A stretch of DNA of 64,000 nt, taken from the NCBI RefSeq assembly GCF_018614415.1, contig NZ_JAGGOO010000002.1, positions 1 to 64,000 on the forward strand, in the 5' to 3' direction. A program made the translations under genes and the position numbers. The notes beneath the pieces are model-generated. The model was not told the origin of the DNA. It was given only the letters and a program-made list of their open reading frames with translations, and ran no database searches. The stretch comes from Streptomyces sp. ISL-12 (GTDB lineage: Bacteria > Actinomycetota > Actinomycetes > Streptomycetales > Streptomycetaceae). Positions 58,761 to 64,000 of this stretch are shown piece after piece (positions within the stretch are counted from its first letter, which is position 1; every line of letters starts with the position of its first letter).

Positions 58761-59105
58761 TCACCCGGAAGCCACCAGGACCAGACCGACGCCCAGGGCG
58801 ATCACCGCCGTCCCCAGTGCCGCCAGCGCCACCCCGGCGAACCGGCGCAGCCGGGCGTAGCGCTGGGTGTGCAGGGCCTCCACCATCGCGATCTGGTCGG
58901 TCAGGTGCTCGGTGATGGTGCGGGACACCCCGAGCTGTTCCTCCACGTACCACCATTCGATGTCGGCCCGCTGTCCCTCGCTCAGTCCGGGCACCCGGGC
59001 GGCGAACCGCGCGGCGCGGTGGTGGGCGGCCCGGCGATGGGAATCCCAGTACAGATAGTTCTGTATGTCCGTCAGGCCGCGTTCGGCCTCGTCCTTCGGA
59101 TCCAT
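58761..59105 (-). CDS. Small C-terminally anchored membrane protein of unknown function (paralogue of 20219)
   Basis: Protein of 114 aa. The soluble helical part contains GLTDIQNYLYWDSHRRAAHHR and ADIEWWYVEEQLGVSRTI, matching the protein at 20219. One hydrophobic segment (about 91-113) ends the protein. GGGGAG precedes ATG 59105. The promoter region has TACGAT with a palindrome (59142-59157) immediately upstream, which may be an operator. Function unknown. Confidence 0.8.
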   Translation of the reverse strand: MDPKDEAERGLTDIQNYLYWDSHRRAAHHRAARFAARVPGLSEGQRADIEWWYVEEQLGVSRTITEHLTDQIAMVEALHTQRYARLRRFAGVALAALGTAVIALGVGLVLVASG

Positions 59106-59141
59106 TGGTGAACTCCCCGGTCGAAACTCGCACCATCGTAT

Positions 59142-59157
59142 CTCTCGCTCGCGAGAG
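59142..59157. promoter_or_regulatory. Candidate operator palindrome CTCTCGC-TC-GCGAGAG
   Basis: Seven-base perfect arms around two bases. It lies just upstream of the TACGAT -10-like hexamer for the minus-strand gene at 59105, where a repressor would occlude polymerase. The neighbouring MarR protein is a candidate ligand. Confidence 0.45.
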
Positions 59158-59201
59158 AGGCACACGGTGGCATCTATGCTGTGTTTCCATGTGAGGCATT
59201 C

Positions 59202-59228
59202 CGTAACAGTGTGATCACTTGTGCCGTC
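59202..59228 (+). promoter_or_regulatory. Weak ECF41-type promoter
   Basis: CGTAACA, 15 bases, CCGTC: correct spacing with three mismatches to the local consensus, 42 bases before the hydrolase start at 59271. Confidence 0.35.
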
Positions 59229-59270
59229 CTGACTTGATGTGCCGGCGCCCCGGCCGGATCATCGGGCAGT

Positions 59271-60188
59271 GTGAAGCACTCATCTCGGCCATCGGCCCTG
59301 TCGCCCGGCACCCACTCGATCACCGTTCCGCACGGCCCCGCCCGCGTCGAACAGCGCTACCACGTCGCCGGTTCGGGACCGGTCTGCGTCGCGCACTCCG
59401 GCGGCCCGGGCATCGGCTGGGAGTATCTGCGCATGGCCGGGCTGGAGGACCACCTGACCATGGTCTACGTCGAACCGGTGGGCACCGGCCGGTCCGGGCG
59501 GCTGCCCGATCCACGCGAGTACACCGTGGCCACGTACGCGGGTCTGCTGCACCACCTGGTCGAGCACCTGGAGCTGCCGCACGTCACCCTCCTCGGCCAC
59601 TCGCACGGTGGTTTCGTCGCCCAGCGGTACGCCCTCGACCACCCCGGCCGGCTCGCCGCCCTCGTGCTGTACGACACCTCGCCGGTCGCTGACGGGGAGT
59701 TCTGGTCGGCGGCGGTCGCGGGCATGGAGCGGTTCGTGGCGCGGCATGCGGCCGACCATCCGGAGGTGACCGATTACGTCACCGCCCTCAACACCCGTCT
59801 GGACCTGATGCCCGACACCGGCGCCACCGCCGTGCTGCGGCAGATCATGCCGGCCTACGTCTTCGACTACTGGGGCCGGGAGGCGGAGTTCGCGCCCGCC
59901 CGCCGGTCGCTGCGGATGTACGCGGAGCCCAACGGGGGGCAGGGCGCCCCCTTCGACGTCCGCGCCGAGCTGCCCGCCATCACCGCACCGGCACTCGTGC
60001 TGGCCGGACAGCAGGACTTCATCTGCGGACCGCGCTGGGCCCGCCTGCTGGCCGAGTCACTGCCCGCCGCCGACCTCACGCTGCTGACCGACACCGGCCA
60101 CCTCGCACACGTCGAACGCTCCGCCCGGTTCACCACCGAAGTCCTGTCGTTCCTGCGCGCACACGGTGTGCTGGAAGGAGGCGCCTGA
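59271..60188 (+). CDS. Alpha/beta hydrolase, proline iminopeptidase-like
   Basis: Protein of 305 aa. SGGPGIGWEYLR corresponds to the HGGPG oxyanion motif of prolyl iminopeptidases, GHSHGGFVAQRYA carries the nucleophile serine, AGQQDFICGP the aspartate and DTGHLAHVE the histidine. A peptidase or lactone/ester hydrolase role is possible. GTG 59271 has no clear ribosome site; it is preferred because similarity starts soon after. A weak ECF41-type promoter lies 42 bases upstream. It is followed by the promoter of the flavohaemoglobin. Confidence 0.85.
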   Translation: MKHSSRPSALSPGTHSITVPHGPARVEQRYHVAGSGPVCVAHSGGPGIGWEYLRMAGLEDHLTMVYVEPVGTGRSGRLPDPREYTVATYAGLLHHLVEHLELPHVTLLGHSHGGFVAQRYALDHPGRLAALVLYDTSPVADGEFWSAAVAGMERFVARHAADHPEVTDYVTALNTRLDLMPDTGATAVLRQIMPAYVFDYWGREAEFAPARRSLRMYAEPNGGQGAPFDVRAELPAITAPALVLAGQQDFICGPRWARLLAESLPAADLTLLTDTGHLAHVERSARFTTEVLSFLRAHGVLEGGA

Positions 60189-60208
60189 CCCCGAGCCGCC
60201 CCCGGGGG

Positions 60209-60235
60209 TGTCACAAGTGACGCCACTGTCCGGTC
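60209..60235 (+). promoter_or_regulatory. ECF41-type promoter, exact consensus
   Basis: TGTCACA, 15 bases, CGGTC, 79 bases before the flavohaemoglobin start at 60315. An AT-rich patch (60276-60306) lies between. Confidence 0.83.
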
Positions 60236-60314
60236 AGTTGGACGAAGACCCGGAAGCTGGCACACGTTCCACCCAACCAAAAATACGCATCTTATCTACC
60301 AGTTTGGAGTCAGT

Positions 60315-61523
60315 ATGCTCTCCAGCGAGTCGGCACGGATCGTCCGCACCACACTGCCGGCCGTGGGCGCCTCCCTCAGCACCATCACCGAGCTGTTCTA
60401 CCGCCGGATGTTCGAGGAGCGTCCCGATCTGCTGCGCGACCTGTTCAACCGCGCCAACCAGGCGAGCGGCGCCCAGCGGGAGGCGCTCGCCGGAGCCGTC
60501 GCCGCCTTCGCCACCGCCCTCGTGGACCATCCCGACCAGCGGCCCGACGCGGTCCTGGGCCGCATCGCGAACAAACACGCCTCCCTCGGCATCACCTCCG
60601 ACCAGTACACGCTGGTCGCCCGCCACTTGCTCGGAGCCGTCGCGGAGGTGCTCGGCGACGCGGTGACCCCGGCGGTGGCGGCCGCCTGGGACGAGGTCTA
60701 CTGGCTGATGGCCAACGCCCTCATCGCCATGGAGGCCCGCCTGTACGCCCAGGCGCGGATCGAGGACGGCGCCGTCTGGCGGACGATGGAGATCGCCGAG
60801 CGCCACGAGGAGACCCCGGACGCCGTCTCCCTCGTCCTGCGGCCCGCCGACGGGTCGCCCACCGAGCCGTTCGTCCCCGGCCAGTACGTCAGCGTCCGCG
60901 CCGAGCTGCCCGACGGGGCCCACCAGATACGCCAGTACAGCCTGTCCACCGCGCCCGGCCGCAAGACCTGGCGCATCACCGTCAAGCGCGAGCGCTCCGC
61001 CGACGGCCGGGTCCCCGAGGGGGAGGTGTCCTCCTGGCTGCACACGCACGCCCGCCCCGGGGACGTCCTGGAGGTCTCCCTGCCCTTCGGTGACCTGCTG
61101 CTCCCCGAGGGCGACGGCCCGCTGCTGCTCGCCTCGGCGGGCATCGGCGTCACCCCGATGCTGGCCATGCTGGAGCACCTGGCCGCCGTCTCGCCCGACC
61201 GGCCGGTGACCGTCGTCCACGCGGACCGCTCCCCGGTCCACCACGCCCACCGGCTCGAACTCACCGAGCTGGTCGGGCGGCTGCGCAACTCCTCGCTGCA
61301 CGTGTGGTACGAGGACACCGACCACCCGGACGCCACCGGGGACCACGTCAACGAGGGCTGGGCCGACATCACCCGGCTCTCCCCCGACGCCGGCACCACG
61401 GCGTTCCTGTGCGGTCCGCTGTCCTTCATGAAGGCCGTCCGCACCGATCTGCTCGCCCACGGGCTCAGCCCCAGGGACATCCACTACGAGGTGTTCGGCC
61501 CGGACCTCTGGCTCAGCAAGTAA
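60315..61523 (+). CDS. hmp: Flavohaemoglobin (nitric oxide dioxygenase)
   Basis: Protein of 402 aa, full length. The globin domain (1-140) has YTLVARHLLGAVAEVLGD, with the proximal histidine near residue 98. The FAD-binding RQYSLST and phosphate-binding region follow, and the NAD(P)H domain has GIGVTPMLAMLEHL near 277 and CGPLSFMKAV near 373. It oxidises NO to nitrate and protects respiration. TTGGAGT precedes ATG 60315. An exact ECF41-type promoter lies upstream, with an AT-rich stretch as a possible second operator. A TetR gene follows 92 bases downstream on the same strand. Confidence 0.95.
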   Translation: MLSSESARIVRTTLPAVGASLSTITELFYRRMFEERPDLLRDLFNRANQASGAQREALAGAVAAFATALVDHPDQRPDAVLGRIANKHASLGITSDQYTLVARHLLGAVAEVLGDAVTPAVAAAWDEVYWLMANALIAMEARLYAQARIEDGAVWRTMEIAERHEETPDAVSLVLRPADGSPTEPFVPGQYVSVRAELPDGAHQIRQYSLSTAPGRKTWRITVKRERSADGRVPEGEVSSWLHTHARPGDVLEVSLPFGDLLLPEGDGPLLLASAGIGVTPMLAMLEHLAAVSPDRPVTVVHADRSPVHHAHRLELTELVGRLRNSSLHVWYEDTDHPDATGDHVNEGWADITRLSPDAGTTAFLCGPLSFMKAVRTDLLAHGLSPRDIHYEVFGPDLWLSK

Positions 61524-61615
61524 CGGCCCCGAAGCGCCGCTCGGCCGGTCCGGACGCCGCCGGCTCCGGCGCCCGGACCGGCCGGCCCGAACACTCCAGA
61601 AGGGTGAGGAGAACA

Positions 61616-62317
61616 GTGTCTTCGCAGACACGGAGTGACGTTCCCCGCGAGGTGCGCGGAATCCCGCCGCACGCGGAGGGACCCCTGCGCGCCGACGCCG
61701 AACGCAACCGCCGGCGCATCATCGCGACGGCCCGCCGACTCTTCGCCCGGGAGGGACTCGGGGTCTCCCTGACCTCCGTCGCCCGGGAAGCCGGCGTCGG
61801 CAATGCCACCCTGTTCCGCCGGTTCGCCAGCAGGGAGGACCTCATCGACGCGGTGTTCACCGACCGTGTGGACGCCCATCTCGCCGCGGTCGCCGCCGCG
61901 CTGGACGAGACCGACCCGTGGCAGGGGTTCACCGGCTACGTCCAGTCCCTCTGCGCCCTGCAGGCCGCCGACCCGGGCTTCATCGAGGTCCTGACCCTGG
62001 CCTTCCCCGCGGGAGACCTGGAGCGGCGACGCGCCGAGGCCGCTGACGGCGCCCTGCGGATCATCTCCCGCGCCCAGGAATCCGGTCACCTGCGGGCGGA
62101 CTTCCACGACCTCGACCTGTCCCTGCTGCTGATGGCCAACGCCGGCGTCGCCGACGCGGCCGGCGACACGCTGCCGGGGGCTTCGCGCCGCCTGGTGGCC
62201 GAACTGCTGCGCGCCTGGGCCGCCCCGGGCACCCCCGTCCCCCCACTGCCCGAAGCCCCGCCGCGCACCGCGCTCCACCACGCGATGGTCCGTCTCATCC
62301 GCACACGTCCGGTCTGA
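61616..62317 (+). CDS. TetR-family transcriptional regulator
   Basis: Protein of 233 aa. The TetR helix-turn-helix (IIATARRLFAREGLGVSLTSVAREAGVGNATLFRRFASREDLIDAVF) lies at about residues 35-80; the rest is an alpha-helical ligand-binding domain of the common SbtR/AcrR type. The ligand is unknown. GTG 61616 follows GAGGAG. It lies directly downstream of the flavohaemoglobin gene and may share its transcript and repress it. The start overlaps an AACAGTGTC word related to the ACACTGTGT elements. Confidence 0.9.
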   Translation: MSSQTRSDVPREVRGIPPHAEGPLRADAERNRRRIIATARRLFAREGLGVSLTSVAREAGVGNATLFRRFASREDLIDAVFTDRVDAHLAAVAAALDETDPWQGFTGYVQSLCALQAADPGFIEVLTLAFPAGDLERRRAEAADGALRIISRAQESGHLRADFHDLDLSLLLMANAGVADAAGDTLPGASRRLVAELLRAWAAPGTPVPPLPEAPPRTALHHAMVRLIRTRPV

Positions 62318-62404
62318 GTCCTGAACACCGCGGGCACTTGCCGCACCCACCGCAAGGACGTGCGACAGAAGAACCGACGGCACGACCCAGCTGAACGATC
62401 TCGG

Positions 62405-62827
62405 TCAGCCGAGGAAGCTCAGCCGAACCTTGCGGTCGGGGTTGTCCACGTTCGTGTCGACCAGGCACACAGACTGCCAAGTCCCCAGTTCCAGCCGTCC
62501 GTCGATCACCGGCAGGGTCGCGTGTGGGGGCACGAGGGCGGGGAGGACGTGGTCGCGGCCGTGGCCGGAGGTGCCGTGGCGGTGTTGCCAGCGGTCGTCG
62601 GCGGGGAGGAGGGTGTGCAGGGCGGCGAGGAGGTCGTCGTCGCTGCCCGCGCCCGTCTCGATGACGGCGATGCCGGCCGTGGCGTGCGGGACGAAGACGT
62701 TGAGGAGACCGTCGCGGCCGGCCGCGGCCTCGCGCAGGAAGCTCTCGCAGTCGCCGGTGATGTCGAGGACCCGCTCCGAGGAGCCGGTGGTGAGGTGCAG
62801 GATCCGGGTGGTGAACGCTTCTGGCAT
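62405..62827 (-). CDS. YjbQ/UPF0047-family protein
   Basis: Protein of 140 aa. The family signatures are clear: FVPHATAGIAVIETGAGSDDDLL near 45, HGRDHVLPALVPP near 88 and LGTWQSVCLVDTN near 115. Members show weak thiamine-phosphate-synthase activity in Escherichia coli; their main role is uncertain. ATG 62827 is preferred (AGGATGGGA upstream) over an in-frame ATG three codons earlier. It has no ECF41-type promoter and looks like a housekeeping gene outside the island. Confidence 0.93.
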   Translation of the reverse strand: MPEAFTTRILHLTTGSSERVLDITGDCESFLREAAAGRDGLLNVFVPHATAGIAVIETGAGSDDDLLAALHTLLPADDRWQHRHGTSGHGRDHVLPALVPPHATLPVIDGRLELGTWQSVCLVDTNVDNPDRKVRLSFLG

Positions 62828-62917
62828 GGGTCCCATCCTGACGTACGCGGCCGGTTGCGGCGGCGGGGTGCGCCCGTCGGTGGGAAGATCCGGTCCGGCC
62901 GCGCTGTTGGCAGTGCT

Positions 62918-63997
62918 GTGAACCGCGTACACGAGACCGAGGTCGTCGTCATCGGCGCCGGGCAGGCCGGGCTGTCCGCCGCCTACCACCTGCGGCGCAC
63001 CGGGCTCGAACCGGAGCGTGACTTCGTAGTGCTGGACCACTCCCCCGGCCCGGGCGGGGCCTGGCAGTTCCGCTGGCCGACGCTGACGTACGGCAAAGTG
63101 CACGGGATGCACTCGCTGCCGGGCATGGAGCTGACCGGCGCCGATCCCGGGCGGCCGTCCGCGGAGGTCGTCGCGGAGTACTTCACGACGTACGAGCGTG
63201 AGTTCGATCTGCGGGTGCGGCGGCCCGTCGACGTCCGTGCGGTGCGTGAGGGGCCGGGTGGGCGGCTGCTCGTCGGGACGTCGGACGGGGACTGGTCGGC
63301 GCGCGCGCTGATCAACGCGACCGGCACCTGGGACCGGCCCTTCTGGCCGCGCTACCCGGGGCAGGAGACGTTCCGGGGGCGGCAGTTGCACACGGCGGGG
63401 TACGCCGGCCCTGAGGAGTTCGCCGGGCAGCGGGTGGTCGTGGTGGGCGGGGGCGCCTCGGGCACCCAGCACCTGCTGGAGATCGCTCCGTACGCGGCCG
63501 CCACCACGTGGGTGACCAGGCGTCCGCCCGTGTTCCGGGAGGGGCCCTTCGACGAGGACGCGGGGCGGGCCGCCGTCGCGCTCGTGGAGGAGCGGGTGCG
63601 GCAGGGACTGCCGCCGAAGAGCGTCGTGTCCGTGACCGGGCTGCCGCTGAACGACGCGGTCCGGGCCGGTCTCGACTCGGGCGTGCTGGACCGGCAGCCC
63701 ATGTTCGACCGGATCACACCCGACGGGGTGGCGTGGGCGGACGGGCGACAGGTGTCCGCCGACGTCATCCTGTGGGCGACCGGCTTCCGGGCGGCCGTGG
63801 ACCATCTGGCGCCGCTGCGGCTGCGGGAGCCGGGCGGCGGCATCCGCGTCGAGGGCACCCGCGCGGTCGCCGACCCCCGGATCCACCTCGTCGGCTACGG
63901 GCCGTCGGCCAGCACCGTCGGCGCCAACCGGGCCGGACGCGCGGCCGTGCGGGACATCAGGCGGCTGCTGGCCGGGCAGGAACGCCTGGCCGCCTGA
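62918..63997 (+). CDS. Flavin-containing monooxygenase-like FAD/NAD(P)-binding protein
   Basis: Protein of 359 aa. The FAD motif VVIGAGQAGLSAAYHL is N-terminal, PGGAWQFRWP follows at about 45, the NADPH motif VVVGGGASGTQHLLE lies near 170, and ILWATGFRAAVDHL near 287 is the BVMO/FMO-type motif. It may oxygenate a heteroatom or ketone, or be a CzcO-type oxidoreductase; the substrate is unknown. GTG 62918 has no strong ribosome site. It is divergent from the YjbQ gene and lies outside the ECF41-type promoter set. Confidence 0.9.
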   Translation: MNRVHETEVVVIGAGQAGLSAAYHLRRTGLEPERDFVVLDHSPGPGGAWQFRWPTLTYGKVHGMHSLPGMELTGADPGRPSAEVVAEYFTTYEREFDLRVRRPVDVRAVREGPGGRLLVGTSDGDWSARALINATGTWDRPFWPRYPGQETFRGRQLHTAGYAGPEEFAGQRVVVVGGGASGTQHLLEIAPYAAATTWVTRRPPVFREGPFDEDAGRAAVALVEERVRQGLPPKSVVSVTGLPLNDAVRAGLDSGVLDRQPMFDRITPDGVAWADGRQVSADVILWATGFRAAVDHLAPLRLREPGGGIRVEGTRAVADPRIHLVGYGPSASTVGANRAGRAAVRDIRRLLAGQERLAA

Positions 63998-64000
63998 CGC

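Noticed and set aside
1..64000. Polyketide, non-ribosomal peptide or terpene biosynthetic cluster
   Set aside because: LAL regulators, an MFS exporter and ABM/cupin proteins suggested it, but no synthase, carrier protein or cyclase is present.
1..64000. CRISPR arrays, tRNA or rRNA genes
   Set aside because: No spaced direct-repeat array and no tRNA- or rRNA-like sequence was recognised; the only tandem array (3906-3991) has no spacers.

Overview
The window is about 73% G+C, with genes packed at short spacing, strong GGAGG-type ribosome binding sites, many GTG starts, a WhiB-family gene and three large ATP-binding LuxR (LAL) regulators. This points to Streptomyces or a close relative, probably an accessory region. 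The last two genes (62405-63997) look like ordinary chromosomal genes outside the system described here.

The dominant signal is a single promoter type repeated across the window: TGTCACA, 15 bases, CGGTC. I find 16 exact copies and about ten near copies, nearly all just upstream of genes on whichever strand the gene uses. Fewer than 0.01 exact copies are expected by chance. The -35 element and spacing match the promoter described for ECF41 sigma factors (TGTCACA-N16-CGTC). The window encodes five ECF41/SigJ-like sigma factors with whole or partial SnoaL-type C-terminal domains (2876, 42116, 48143, 49033, 56276), at least one of which has such a promoter itself. The genes behind the promoters include the classes known to travel with ECF41: an AhpD/carboxymuconolactone decarboxylase, oxidoreductases and NmrA-like NAD(P)-binding epimerases. 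I read the window as a large clustered ECF41 regulon.

Layout: 1-10.2 kb has a cut-off NmrA-like gene, a GNAT protein, NmrA/SDR oxidoreductases, a C-truncated ECF sigma, a LAL regulator, a catalytically degraded fumarate-reductase-like flavoprotein, a small monooxygenase and an MmyB-type regulator. 10.2-20.2 kb has an aldehyde dehydrogenase, two more LAL regulators, an NmrA-like gene and an OsmC gene interrupted by an intact IS110-type element. 20.2-26.5 kb has hydrolases, a DUF427 protein, the AhpD-MFS-cupin operon and another cupin. 26.6-35.6 kb has an NmrA-AceE-E2 operon with a decayed E2, then an orphan cytochrome b operon and a 2-hydroxyacid dehydrogenase. 35.7-41.3 kb has a methyltransferase and an operon of ferredoxin reductase, PIG-L deacetylase and LuxE/LuxC-like acid reductase. 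41.3-50.5 kb has two ECF41 sigmas and a third, degenerate one, Ohr, a ferredoxin, an intact flavoprotein, an NmrA-like protein, YceI, WhiB and a secreted cupin. 50.5-62.3 kb has coiled-coil/winged-helix proteins, NDH-2, a secreted amidase, a fifth sigma, MarR, hydrolases, a flavohaemoglobin and TetR.

Taken together, the set suggests a redox and electron-transfer programme: NDH-2, an orphan cytochrome b, a ferredoxin and its reductase, a fumarate-reductase-like flavoprotein, pyruvate dehydrogenase E1, flavohaemoglobin, OsmC/Ohr/AhpD thiol peroxidase-type proteins, and a WhiB iron-sulfur regulator. The physiological trigger is not visible from sequence. Several components exist as an intact copy plus a visibly damaged one (flavoprotein, NmrA, sigma factors, E2), which suggests duplication followed by decay or repurposing.
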